This document shows, piece by piece, positions 8,049 through 16,327 of a stretch of DNA of 27,666 bases (position 1 is its first letter; each line of letters starts with the position of its first letter). The notes beneath the pieces were generated by a model. That model had not been told where the DNA came from, ran no database searches, and worked only from the letters and a program-made list of their open reading frames with translations. Source of the DNA: UBA5070 sp035913415. GTDB lineage: Bacteria > Fibrobacterota > Fibrobacteria > UBA5070. A program made the translations under genes and the position numbers. The stretch is from positions 1 to 27,666 of the forward strand of contig JAMIIV010000153.1 in NCBI GenBank assembly GCA_035913415.1, read 5' to 3'.

Positions 8049-9330
8049 CAAGGTCTTCAAGCAAGTCTCCAGCCTCGAGGTGCACCTGTGGGGGACTCAC
8101 GTCGGATCTCTCGCCTGGGAGCCCGCCAAGCAGTGCTACGCCTTTCGTTTCACCCCCGCATTCCGCCAGTTGGGAATCGATCCTGCCCCGTTGAAAATGC
8201 CCGTGGCCAGGGACACGATCTGGACCTTCGACGACCTGGGTCGTGCCACCTACCAAGGCCTGCCGGCGATGATCAGCGACAGCCTCCCGGATGCCTTCGG
8301 CAACCGGTTGATCGAAGCCACACTGCTCGATTACGGTCTGGACCAGGGGGCCATCACTCCCCTCGATCGGCTCGCCTACATCGGGAGCCGAGCGATGGGT
8401 GCGTTCCGGTTCAAGCCCTCCCGAGGTCCATCCGAGAAGGCGACCGCCATCGACCTGCGCAACCTCGTGGACGAGGCGAGACAAGCGATTTCCACCCAGC
8501 CCGGCGGCACCGAGGCCACCACGCTGCAACACATCATCCAGGTCGGCATCTCGGCCGGTGGAGCCCGTCCCAAGGCTGTGGTCTGCTGGAACCCTAAAAC
8601 GAACACCTTCCGTTCCGGCCAGTTCGATGCTCCTGCGGGCTTCGAACATTGGCTGCTGAAATTCGATGGCATCGAAAAGGGGCAGATCGATGCGAACGAG
8701 CCCCGCAACGAGGGGCGCGTCGAGTACGCCTACCACCTCATGGCCCGGGCCGCTGGACTTGAGATGTCCGATTGCAGGTTGCACGAGGAGGGCGGCCGAG
8801 CCCACTTCATGACGCGCCGTTTCGACCGCGAGGGTGCCAGCACCCGACATCACATCCAGACCCTCTGCGCCATGGCCCACATGGATCTCAAACATGCCGG
8901 GGCCCACTCCTACACGCAGTTGTTCGATACCCTCGCGAGCCTCCATCTGCCCGACAGCTCCTTCCAGGAAACCTTCCGACGCATGGCGTTCAACGTCATG
9001 GCTCGCAACATGGACGATCACACCAAGAACCACTCCTTCCGTCTGAAGGAGCGCGGCAACTGGGAGCTTTCACCGGCCTACGACCTGACCTACGCCCACA
9101 ACCCCAACGGCAACTGGAACCACCAGCACTTCCTTGCCGTGAACCGCAAACACGACAACATCACTCGCCCTGACCTGCTTGTCGATGCCGAGCGATTCTC
9201 CATCGCCGACCGCAAATCGATTCTCGACCAGGTCGCCTCGGCCGTCGGCCGCTGGCCCGAGTTCGCGGCCCAGGCAGGGGTGCCCTCCGACCAGGCCGAA
9301 GAGATCCGTCAGGACCTCCGGCCTCTCTGA
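8038..9330 (+). CDS. hipA: HipA-type serine/threonine kinase toxin
   Basis: 430 residues, the usual HipA length. N-terminal subdomain (~10-125): VHLWGTHVGSLAW, then GLPAMISDSLPDAFGNRL, matching the HipA N-1/couple_hipA region. Glycine-rich segment SAGGARPKA at ~172-180 corresponds to the ATP-site/autophosphorylation loop of HipA. HWLLKFDG (~204-211) contains the expected nucleotide-site lysine. The catalytic loop DDHTKN (Asp327, Asn331) and SPAYDL (Asp349) are intact, so the kinase looks active. Family knowledge: E. coli HipA phosphorylates glutamyl-tRNA synthetase and causes dormancy; the target here is unknown. Start GTG 8038 lies within hipB, with AGAGG about 8 bases upstream, indicating translational coupling. 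Frame upstream of 8038 overlaps hipB and is rejected. Confidence 0.9.
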   Translation: MARNKVFKQVSSLEVHLWGTHVGSLAWEPAKQCYAFRFTPAFRQLGIDPAPLKMPVARDTIWTFDDLGRATYQGLPAMISDSLPDAFGNRLIEATLLDYGLDQGAITPLDRLAYIGSRAMGAFRFKPSRGPSEKATAIDLRNLVDEARQAISTQPGGTEATTLQHIIQVGISAGGARPKAVVCWNPKTNTFRSGQFDAPAGFEHWLLKFDGIEKGQIDANEPRNEGRVEYAYHLMARAAGLEMSDCRLHEEGGRAHFMTRRFDREGASTRHHIQTLCAMAHMDLKHAGAHSYTQLFDTLASLHLPDSSFQETFRRMAFNVMARNMDDHTKNHSFRLKERGNWELSPAYDLTYAHNPNGNWNHQHFLAVNRKHDNITRPDLLVDAERFSIADRKSILDQVASAVGRWPEFAAQAGVPSDQAEEIRQDLRPL

Positions 9331-9358
9331 ATCTCCCCAGCCCAGGCAAAGGACAATC

Positions 9359-9469
9359 GTGTCGCGTGAGTCCGGCGCTCGCACGGCCAAACGCGATGTC
9401 TCCGGATTACGGGTTCGCCTGGAAGACGAGAAGGGCGACGCGATCGCGTTCGCTTGGGACTTCGAATAA
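9359..9469 (+). CDS. Possible 36-residue small protein
   Basis: GTG at 9359 preceded by AAAGGA with spacing of about 5 bases, and a short frame ending TAA at 9469. The product is highly charged and ends GDAIAFAWDFE; third codon positions are rich in G/C like the neighbours. It could be a real small gene cotranscribed with hipBA or a remnant of a longer gene. I recognise no family. Confidence 0.3.
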   Translation: MSRESGARTAKRDVSGLRVRLEDEKGDAIAFAWDFE

Positions 9470-9563
9470 CCAACCCGGCCCGGGGATCTAGCTTTACCCC
9501 CTTCGCACCGGCCTTCCGGGGGGACCAGCCTCCCGAACTTCGCTCTTCAACGAAACCTCCTGC

Positions 9564-12035
9564 ATGCCCTCCTTCGAATCCTGGTTTTGCGACCACGCCC
9601 ATGAACTTGTCGGGGGTGGCCATTGGCTTTCCGGCGCCGAGCCCAATCGCTTGCCGGCCGACCAGTGGGAGTCGCGTGGTTTCCGCGTCCTGGTGGCGCG
9701 TTTGTCGACCTGGCAGGATACCCTGGAATCGTTCACCCACCGGGTGCTGTATTCCATGCTGCGCGACATGGAGGGGGTGTATCCCGATCTGTCGTGGGTG
9801 CCGCCCGCGCGCGATGGACACATTCTGACCGAGGCCGGGGTGCCGTGGCTTCTGGGTTCGGGCACGCACCGCGATGCCCGCGACTTCGACGTGCTGGCGC
9901 TGTCCAACGCGCTCGTGCAGGAAATCGTGAACATCCCGGTGCTCCTGGAGCGTTCGGGCATTCCCGTGTCGCGCCGCGAACGCGCCGGTCGCGAAGACCT
10001 CCCCCTGGTGGTGCTGGGAGGGGCCAACGCGTTGTACGCTTCGGCGCTGTTTGGGCCGGATTCGCCCATCGACGTGGTGTTCGCGGGTGAAGAGCCTGAA
10101 CACATCCAGGATCTGTTCCGCCGTCTGCAGCAGGCCAAGGACGAACACCGCACGCGCGAAGAACGCATCGCCGCGGCGCTGGAGGTGCCCGGTACCTACC
10201 TGCCCGACACCTGGGCTCCCGTGGCGCGCAAGCGCCACGCCAGCAAGCCAGACCTGAACCGCTTCAAACTTGCCGAGCCCATCCCCGCCGCGGTCGGTGT
10301 GGCGGGCACGGCCAGCCTGCAAATCTCGGAAGGGTGCCCGTACTTCTGCTCGTTCTGCGCCGAAAGTTGGTCGCGCAAACCCTACCGCGAGGTGGGTCTC
10401 CAGGAAGCGCGCGATTCGGCCCTGGCCATGAAGCGTGAACTGGGATTGTCGCATCTGGACCTCTACAGCTTCAACTTCAACACCTACGAACACATCCGCC
10501 CCCTGGTGGCGGGACTGCTCGAAGACTTCGCCTCGGTGGGGCTCAAGAGCCAGCGTTTCGACGCCATCGCCCACGATCCCACCTTCGTGCGCCTGCTGCA
10601 GGTGGCGGGCAAGACCTCCATCACCTGCGGCCTGGAAGGCATCAGCCCCCGGCTGCGCCGCTACTTGCAGAAGGATCTCTCCGAAGAGGAACTCGATCGC
10701 TCGCTCGACACGCTGCTGCGCGCGCGACTGCGTGAACTGAAGGTGTTCGTGATCGTGACCGGCCGCGAAGAGCAGGAGGACTTCGACGCCTTCAAGGCGT
10801 TCCTGTACCGGCTCAAAGACAAATTGCGTCGTTGCGCTTCGGCGCCGCGCACGGTCGTCTCGGCCACGCCCCTGGTGCGTTTCCCCTGGACGCCGATGGA
10901 ATTCGAGGACATGCCCGATCCCAAGACGCTTTCGCGCCTGTGCGGATTCACCAAGGCCACGGCGGTCTCGGCAGGGTTCGAGTTCCGCGGCGCCGCGGAT
11001 GTGGAAGAAGCGTGGGTCAGCCAGGTGCTGGTGCGCGCACGCGGGCCCGAGATCCTGGAGGCCGTCCGCGAAGCGCAAAGGCGCACCGATTTCGTCTTCC
11101 GCGACAAGATCGATCCCAAGTTCTTCGAGGCGCTGCGCGCCGTGTTCGTCGAACGCGACATCGAGCCCGATTCCACGGTGCAGGGATACGATCCCGAGGT
11201 CCTGGAGTCCACGCCGTGGCAGGAGCTGAACCCCGGCGTCACGCGTCGGTTCCTGACGTCGGAATGGAAACGCTGCCTGGAATTCATCCAGACGCCCGTC
11301 TGCCTGGGATGGGTGGACGAAGAAGGCCACTGCCACGCCTGCGGTGCCTGCGACAAGCCCGAGCGCGAAGCGATCACGCACGCGCGCCAACCGCCGCGCC
11401 AGGATCTGGAGGCCCTCGATCGGAAGATCCGCGACCTGCGCCGCTCCGAGACCCTGGTGGGTGTCGAGGTCGAACTGGCCCCGGTCTGCCAGGGACTTCC
11501 GCGCGACCTGGTGGAAGCCTGGCACGCCCGCGCCTGGATGCAGGCATTCCCCGAACTGGTGCGCGGCTACCGCCGCCACGAACCCGACGAAGAAGAATCG
11601 TTCCTGTCCACCGGACGCCGCGTCCTGACCTCGGTCTGGCTGCCCGAGGCCGCCGAGAACGTCCGACAGATCCTGTCTGATCCGGATCGCCGCGCCGCCC
11701 TGGACGCGTTCTTCGCGCCCTACGGTCGCATCTTGGGACTGCCGGCCGATCCCCCGCGGCGCTTCGTGCTGCGCGGTGCGGCGATGCTCGATCCCTCCCG
11801 CTGGGTGACCGAGCGCGGGCTCAAGCACACCTTCCGTCGCGACGGCGCCGCACGGCGCTGGGAGTTCCCCAAGGAGACGCTGAAAAAGCGCATCCTCAAG
11901 GACCTGGTGCGCACCGAGGAAGACGGCGTGGCCGTCCTGACGGTGGACGCCGACGAGAAGTTCGACGTCCGCGAGTTCCTGCGCGCGGTGGTGCCTGGTG
12001 AAGAGCGCCACCTCGTGTCGGCGGTCTGGGGGTAG
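9564..12035 (+). CDS. Large radical SAM protein with B12-binding-like N-terminal region
   Basis: 823 residues. The N-terminal ~100-185 region (DFDVLALSNALVQEIVNIPVLLE, then LVVLGGANALY and DVVFAGEEPEHI) has the pattern of the cobalamin-binding-like Rossmann domain found before many radical SAM cores. The core begins at ~250 with SEGCPYFCSFC, giving Cys258, Cys262 and Cys265 for the 4Fe-4S cluster, followed by a TIM-barrel-like stretch to ~480. Near residue ~590 a cysteine/histidine knuckle (HCHACGACDK) may bind metal. The layout is like the uncharacterised fused radical SAM family TIGR03960, from memory; I could not recognise the DUF2344 tail of that family in the last ~200 residues. Substrate unknown. 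The ATG at 9564 lacks a good ribosome site. Confidence 0.82.
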   Translation: MPSFESWFCDHAHELVGGGHWLSGAEPNRLPADQWESRGFRVLVARLSTWQDTLESFTHRVLYSMLRDMEGVYPDLSWVPPARDGHILTEAGVPWLLGSGTHRDARDFDVLALSNALVQEIVNIPVLLERSGIPVSRRERAGREDLPLVVLGGANALYASALFGPDSPIDVVFAGEEPEHIQDLFRRLQQAKDEHRTREERIAAALEVPGTYLPDTWAPVARKRHASKPDLNRFKLAEPIPAAVGVAGTASLQISEGCPYFCSFCAESWSRKPYREVGLQEARDSALAMKRELGLSHLDLYSFNFNTYEHIRPLVAGLLEDFASVGLKSQRFDAIAHDPTFVRLLQVAGKTSITCGLEGISPRLRRYLQKDLSEEELDRSLDTLLRARLRELKVFVIVTGREEQEDFDAFKAFLYRLKDKLRRCASAPRTVVSATPLVRFPWTPMEFEDMPDPKTLSRLCGFTKATAVSAGFEFRGAADVEEAWVSQVLVRARGPEILEAVREAQRRTDFVFRDKIDPKFFEALRAVFVERDIEPDSTVQGYDPEVLESTPWQELNPGVTRRFLTSEWKRCLEFIQTPVCLGWVDEEGHCHACGACDKPEREAITHARQPPRQDLEALDRKIRDLRRSETLVGVEVELAPVCQGLPRDLVEAWHARAWMQAFPELVRGYRRHEPDEEESFLSTGRRVLTSVWLPEAAENVRQILSDPDRRAALDAFFAPYGRILGLPADPPRRFVLRGAAMLDPSRWVTERGLKHTFRRDGAARRWEFPKETLKKRILKDLVRTEEDGVAVLTVDADEKFDVREFLRAVVPGEERHLVSAVWG

Positions 12036-12137
12036 GATCCCTCCGACTTCGATCGGTCACTCTGGCATCGGGGTTCCGTGCATCAGTCCTCCGAAGGTGT
12101 CTACGGACGGTCGACCGAGCCGATCCGCTCGTACGAT

Positions 12138-12276
12138 CCGCTCGTCCTGAGGAGCGCCGAAGGCGCGTCTCGAAGGGCGAACGGAGAGGCGACTCGTCGA
12201 ATTTTGTCATCTCGTCGAGCCGTATACCTCCGCCCTTCGAGACGCGAGGCAGAGCCTCGCTCCTCAGGGCGAGCGG
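12138..12276. repeat. REP/MITE-like palindromic element with a hairpin in each arm
   Basis: Imperfect inverted repeat lying between two convergent genes. The outer arms at 12138-12156 and 12258-12276 match at 18 of 19 bases. The inner arms at 12164-12179 and 12231-12246 match exactly over 16 bases (CGCGTCTCGAAGGGCG and its complement). Each arm also contains its own small hairpin: GCGCCGAAGGCGC on the left and GCGAGGCAGAGCCTCGC on the right. The central ~50 bp is less GC-rich and has CTCGTCGA twice. The motif CTGAGGAGCGCCGAAGGCGC resembles palindromic repeats dispersed in many GC-rich genomes. It could also act as a bidirectional terminator for the radical SAM gene and the opposing operon. 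Confidence 0.78.
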
Positions 12277-12313
12277 GGTTTGTTGGCATTCTTCCGAATG
12301 CGTAATCACCTGC

Positions 12314-13486
12314 TCAACGGTGATCGTGTCCCAGGATCGTTGCGTGGTAGAGCTCGGCAAGCCGCCCCGCGGCGGCATCGTCCGACCAGCTCCGGGCGGC
12401 AAGGCGCGCGCGACTGGACAATTCCTGTTGAAACGGGGCGTCGGACAGGACCTTCGCCAGCGCCTGGGCGAAGTCCCCGACGTCGTCGACTGGGGCCAGA
12501 CACCCTTCGAGCGGTGCGAGGATCTCGATGGTGCCCATGGCCGCCAGGGCCACCACGGGAAGCCCTGCGGCCATCGCCTCCAGCAGCACCAGGCCCTGGG
12601 TCTCGGTCTTGGAGGCGAACGCGAAGACGTCGGCGGCGGCGTAGGCGTGGGGAAGGTCGCGATCGTGGTCCTGGTAGCCCAGCCACGACACCGCATCCGC
12701 CAGCCCCATTTCGGTGGCGCGTGTTTCCAGGCTCGCGCGGGCGGGGCCGTCGCCGATCACCACCAGCAACGCGTCGGGAACCGAGGCACGCACACCCGCC
12801 ATGGCTTCCAGCAGGAATTCCATGTTCTTCTCGTGGGCCACGCGCCCCACGAACAAGGCGACGGGTCGGTCGGGGGCGATGCCGTGGCGGGCACGGAACG
12901 TTTGGCGGTCGCCGGTTTCGAACAGTCCCAGGGGAATGCCCGTAGGTAGCACCGTCATGGGGGATTCGACCCCGTAGGCGAGAAGGCGCTGCCGCATGGC
13001 CTCGGAGGGCACCACCACCGCGTCGAGTTCGTCGCATTGGCGGCGCGACATCCCGCGTGCGATGGAGCGCGCCAGTTGCGCGGGCAGGAAGCGCACGTAG
13101 TGCTCGGCGTACTCCTCGAACAGCGTGTGGTAGGTGGCGATGGCGGGAATGCCGAGCTTGCGCGCCGCCGAAAGGCCGGCGTAGTGGCACGAGAACGGCG
13201 TCTGGATGTGCACCAGGTCGCAGTCTGCCGCTTCCTGCAACACCACCTCGTGCAGGCGTCGCCAGCGGGGAAGTCGGTCTTCGGCATCGCCCGGAGCGGG
13301 GCGCGAGGCCACCCGCTCGATGCCTTCCTGGTCGGGTTCGTCGCCGTAGCGGGGGGCCACCAGCTTCACGTCCACGCCATGGGCGGGAAGGCCTTGACGG
13401 AAACTGTCTATAGAGGTGGATACCCCGTTGATGCGCGGAAGGAAGACGTCCGAGACCATCAGGACGCGCAGGCGAGGCGAGGTCAT
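12314..13486 (-). CDS. GT4-family glycosyltransferase
   Basis: 390 residues with the GT-B fold signature of family 4. The N-terminal Rossmann half starts LRVLMVSDVFLPRINGVSTSI, the glycine-containing acceptor loop. The C-terminal half has ALFVGRVAHEKNMEFLLEAM, then VVIGDGPARASLE and the E-x7-E motif in SKTETQGLVLLEAMAAGLPVV. The closest layouts I know are alpha-mannosyl- or glucosyltransferases acting on lipid acceptors (PimB/MgtA/diglucosyl-diacylglycerol synthase types); the actual donor and acceptor are not deducible. It probably works at the cytoplasmic face of the membrane. Its ATG at 13486 overlaps the stop of the UbiA gene by ATGA, making it the last gene of a four-gene operon. Confidence 0.9.
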   Translation of the reverse strand: MTSPRLRVLMVSDVFLPRINGVSTSIDSFRQGLPAHGVDVKLVAPRYGDEPDQEGIERVASRPAPGDAEDRLPRWRRLHEVVLQEAADCDLVHIQTPFSCHYAGLSAARKLGIPAIATYHTLFEEYAEHYVRFLPAQLARSIARGMSRRQCDELDAVVVPSEAMRQRLLAYGVESPMTVLPTGIPLGLFETGDRQTFRARHGIAPDRPVALFVGRVAHEKNMEFLLEAMAGVRASVPDALLVVIGDGPARASLETRATEMGLADAVSWLGYQDHDRDLPHAYAAADVFAFASKTETQGLVLLEAMAAGLPVVALAAMGTIEILAPLEGCLAPVDDVGDFAQALAKVLSDAPFQQELSSRARLAARSWSDDAAAGRLAELYHATILGHDHR

Positions 13487-14280
13487 CGCACGACTCCTTG
13501 GGGAGGCTGGTCGGGGGAGGGAACCACCTGGAACACGGCGCCGACCAGGGGGCGCAGCCGTGGCATCTTCAAGCCCACGACGATCGCGCCCACCACGGCG
13601 GCGAAGAGACCCACGGGAAGTGCCTGGCGCAAGGGCGCGAACCAAAGGAGCGCCGCGGCCGCCGCCAGGGAGATTGCCTGGATGGTGAACACGACCCTCG
13701 GCGGGTACCAGGGGATCTCGCGGGCCTTGAGGTGGAACGCGGAGTGGATGGTGGTGGCCAGCGCGAACAGGCCCAGCCAGAACGAGGCGATCACGGTGGG
13801 GTCCGGGAGGTGCTCGGACAGGGAGGCTCCAAGCACCAGGCGCAGGGTGTGTGTGGCCGCCACGAAGCCCAGGCCCAGATGGGGGATGCGTTTGGTGGCC
13901 AGCGTGTAGAGCAGGTTCAGGGCGATGAATCCGGGAAGTGTCCAGAATGACGGGACGGGCAGCAGGGTGTGGCCGATTGCCAGACCGCCGCCGACCAGGG
14001 TCAGGGCGAAGATGGCGGCGGCGGTTCGGGAAACGGCGCCGGAAGGGATGGGGCGGGCGCGTTTGACGGGGTGGCGAGCGTCTTCGGCGGCATCGACGAC
14101 ATCGTTGAAGGTGTACAGGCCGCCGTAGACCAGGACGTTGAAGCACAGCCAGCACGCCGCGAGGGGGACCAACAGGTTCCACGAGGGCGATGGAGCGAAG
14201 AGGAAACACCCCGCCGCCACGGTGGTGAACGAGGCGTGGAAGTGAAAACGCATCAAGTGGATCCAGGGGCGGACCGTCAT
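13483..14280 (-). CDS. UbiA-family prenyltransferase, decaprenyl-phosphate phosphoribosyltransferase-like
   Basis: 265-residue polytopic membrane protein. The first aspartate-rich motif is NDVVDAAED (Asn59, Asp60, Asp63, Asp67) followed by HPVKRARPIPSG. This strongly resembles the mycobacterial DPPR synthase Rv3806c motif as I remember it, more than ubiquinone or menaquinone enzymes. A second motif Y-x4-KR (Tyr125-Arg131) precedes HLGLGFVAATHTLRLVLG. Family role: joining a polyprenyl phosphate or pyrophosphate with an acceptor in the membrane; phosphoribosyl transfer is a hypothesis supported by the PAP2 gene before it and the GT gene after it. The PAP2 stop abuts the ATG at 14280 directly (TGAATG). 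Confidence 0.85.
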   Translation of the reverse strand: MTVRPWIHLMRFHFHASFTTVAAGCFLFAPSPSWNLLVPLAACWLCFNVLVYGGLYTFNDVVDAAEDARHPVKRARPIPSGAVSRTAAAIFALTLVGGGLAIGHTLLPVPSFWTLPGFIALNLLYTLATKRIPHLGLGFVAATHTLRLVLGASLSEHLPDPTVIASFWLGLFALATTIHSAFHLKAREIPWYPPRVVFTIQAISLAAAAALLWFAPLRQALPVGLFAAVVGAIVVGLKMPRLRPLVGAVFQVVPSPDQPPQGVVR

Positions 14281-14742
14281 TCAGACGATCCAGCCGTGGA
14301 AGGGCCACGAGACGGCCAGCCCGACGACGGCCCCGACAATCACGTCGTGCACCCAGTGCACGCGGGCGGCGACGCGGCTCCAGGCGGTCGCGGCGACCAC
14401 GATGACTCCCGCCCCCAGGCTCCAGACCGAGGGAAAACACAGGTACAGCACGGTGGCGTTCGATGCGATGCGCGCGGTGTGCGCGCTGGGAAAGCTCGAG
14501 GCGTCGTACTGTTCGTAGAGGGTGCGCCGCGGCCGGGGAATGGGGCGCTCGGTGCGGGTGGCCAGCTTGATGCCTGCACAGACGGTTTCTGTCGCCCCAA
14601 TCGCCAGCAGGAAGGCGAGCGCCTCGCGGAGGCCGTGGAGGGCCAGGAGCGCGGCGACCCCGAAGTAGAAGGGTGGAGTTCCCAGGAACGTGGCGGCATC
14701 GAGCGCCAGGCGGGCGCGAGGGTGGGTCGCGGATTGCGTCAT
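14281..14742 (-). CDS. PAP2-family membrane phosphatase
   Basis: 153-residue membrane protein with all three phosphatidic-acid-phosphatase type 2 motifs: K-x6-RP (Lys59, Arg66, Pro67), PSAH (85-88), and SR-x5-H-x3-D (Arg123, His129, Asp133). His88 and His129 are the expected base/acid and nucleophile. Such enzymes remove phosphate from lipid phosphates at the membrane surface. Adjacent to a DPPR-synthase-like UbiA protein it could dephosphorylate a polyprenyl-phosphoryl sugar phosphate, as proposed for mycobacterial Rv3807c; this is inference. The ATG at 14742 overlaps the hydrolase stop (ATGA). Confidence 0.9.
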   Translation of the reverse strand: MTQSATHPRARLALDAATFLGTPPFYFGVAALLALHGLREALAFLLAIGATETVCAGIKLATRTERPIPRPRRTLYEQYDASSFPSAHTARIASNATVLYLCFPSVWSLGAGVIVVAATAWSRVAARVHWVHDVIVGAVVGLAVSWPFHGWIV

Positions 14743-15545
14743 GGGTCCCCGGGTTCGCACGCGAAGTCGAGGATCTTCGCGGCGACTTCCGATGGATGCG
14801 TGAACACCAGCACGTGGTTGGCGTCGGGGATCTCCTCCAGGCGCGCGCCGGGAATTTCCCGATGGACGATCCGGATGCGCGCGGCGCGGAAGACGGTGTC
14901 GCGCGATCCGTGCACGAAGAGGGCCGGGATCGCGATCTCGCTCAGGCGTGCGCGCAGGTCCAGGCCCGATGCATGGTGCAGCACACCCACGTAGCCGAAC
15001 AGTCCGGTGTTGGTGATGTCGGCCCGCATACGCGAAGGGCTCCAGTCCGAGTCGCGCGGGTGTCGTCGGTAGTCCACCTGTCCAGGTGTCGCCGCGCAGG
15101 GGCGCAGGAAGGGCATGGCCAGACGGGTCAAGGCGGCCAGGAATCGGCTGCGCGGATCGAGCCGTGCCGACAGGAAAACGACCTTGGCGGATTTCACGCG
15201 GTGACGGACCAGGTGAAGGGCGGTGGCGATGCATCCGAAGGAGTGCGCGACGAAGACGGGATGTCCGATGCCGAGGCTGTCCACCACCTCAGCCAGATCG
15301 TCGGCGAAGGCCTCGATGCGGTAGTCGTCCAGGGAGAGTCTCCGTTTGGAGAGCCCGTGGCCCCGCTGGTCGACCAGCACCAGATTGCATGCCTTCGACA
15401 GGAGGGGAAGCAGATCTCTCCACGCACTCATGGATCCCGACAGGCCGTGCACCAGCACCAGGGTGGGCAGGCCGGGCCGAAGCTGGGTGTGGCGGACGAA
15501 CAGGGTTCCCTTGACCAGGAACTGCTCGTGCCAGACCACGCCCAT
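14739..15545 (-). CDS. Alpha/beta-fold hydrolase
   Basis: 268 residues from ATG 15545. Canonical layout: oxyanion HGLSGSMSAW near 33-42, DQRGHGLS at 59-66, nucleophile elbow AHSFG with Ser102, acid in HGSRDTVF (Asp216), and catalytic His244 in PDANHVLVF. All triad residues are present. The elbow has Ala where the first Gly of G-x-S-x-G is usual, which is common in this superfamily. Substrate unknown; esterase or lipase activity on a lipid intermediate of the operon is possible. It is the first gene of the four-gene operon. A TTG at 15653 would add 36 residues but none shows conservation I recognise, and no ribosome site is evident for either start. Confidence 0.83.
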   Translation of the reverse strand: MGVVWHEQFLVKGTLFVRHTQLRPGLPTLVLVHGLSGSMSAWRDLLPLLSKACNLVLVDQRGHGLSKRRLSLDDYRIEAFADDLAEVVDSLGIGHPVFVAHSFGCIATALHLVRHRVKSAKVVFLSARLDPRSRFLAALTRLAMPFLRPCAATPGQVDYRRHPRDSDWSPSRMRADITNTGLFGYVGVLHHASGLDLRARLSEIAIPALFVHGSRDTVFRAARIRIVHREIPGARLEEIPDANHVLVFTHPSEVAAKILDFACEPGDP

Positions 15546-15728
15546 CGGAACATTCCGGGAGGGAGGGGGCAGAGCCGCGATGGCTTCGACGCTTCGGGAC
15601 GGAGACAAGATGGTACCAAGGTAGTCCGGATGGACGATTGGAGGATCCGCCAATGGTCGAGCGCGTGACCTGCATCACGGATCGCGCGACCGGGGACGCG
15701 CATTCCCGATCTCAGGGCCGTTGATCCC

Positions 15729-16322
15729 TCACTCGGAGGGGATGCCGCGATAGAACGAGCGGGTGGGGCCGGGATGGGGCGTGGCGATTTCCAGGGTTGC
15801 GACCGAGTCGGTGGAGGGCGAAAACCGCAGGCGCATCCGGATGGTCCTCTCGTCCATGGACAGCAGTTCGATCTCGGGGTACATGTAGGCGTGAACAAGT
15901 ACCTGTCGACGTCGGAACACACCCGTCCCCCGGGTCAGGATCACTTCGCGCAGATCGGCCGTGGTGGCCCCGCAATCGGAGCGCACCAGTTCCAGGGTTG
16001 CTCCAGCAGTTCCCAGCGTGGCCAGCGTTTCCTGGCCGCACATCCCCCTGGAGGCCGCGGGGATTCCCCATTGGACCAGGGCCAACAACGCACCGCACAT
16101 CACCAGGAAGCCACGGAGGGCGAGACGGGGAGAAGTCCAGGCCACCCAGGCGGCTTGGGCCAGGAACAGGGCTACAAGACCTGACCGCAAAGTGGTCCAG
16201 ATCACAAAATCGCCGGGAGCCAGCCATGCGACGACGACGAGGGATGCCGTGGCGGCCAAGCCAAGGGAGCGTGGAGCGATCCATGACGTCGCTTGTGGTG
16301 GTGCGGAAGAGTGTCCGGGCAT
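15729..16322 (-). CDS. Membrane protein with three N-terminal helices and C-terminal extracytoplasmic domain
   Basis: 197 residues of unknown function. Three hydrophobic segments lie at roughly 20-36, 42-62 and 69-90. The C-terminal ~100 residues are soluble and beta-rich, and include LVRSDCGATTADLREVIL; S-DCGATT followed by a beta strand is a motif I have seen in small uncharacterised membrane-anchored proteins. The ATG at 16322 lies 5 bp after the cysteine-cluster gene, so the two are surely co-transcribed. The 183-bp gap after it (15546-15728) up to the hydrolase start should hold the operon promoter of the latter; I see no clear boxes. Confidence 0.72.
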   Translation of the reverse strand: MPGHSSAPPQATSWIAPRSLGLAATASLVVVAWLAPGDFVIWTTLRSGLVALFLAQAAWVAWTSPRLALRGFLVMCGALLALVQWGIPAASRGMCGQETLATLGTAGATLELVRSDCGATTADLREVILTRGTGVFRRRQVLVHAYMYPEIELLSMDERTIRMRLRFSPSTDSVATLEIATPHPGPTRSFYRGIPSE

Positions 16323-16327
16323 GGCGG

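Noticed and set aside
9309..12011. Long minus-strand open frame of 900 codons opposite the radical SAM gene
   Set aside because: It mirrors the radical SAM gene, has repetitive Arg/Gly/His-rich low-complexity composition and no domains; long antisense frames are expected in GC-rich genes.
15546..15653. TTG start for the alpha/beta hydrolase
   Set aside because: No ribosome site and no conserved residues; ATG 15545 gives a normal length. The choice remains uncertain.
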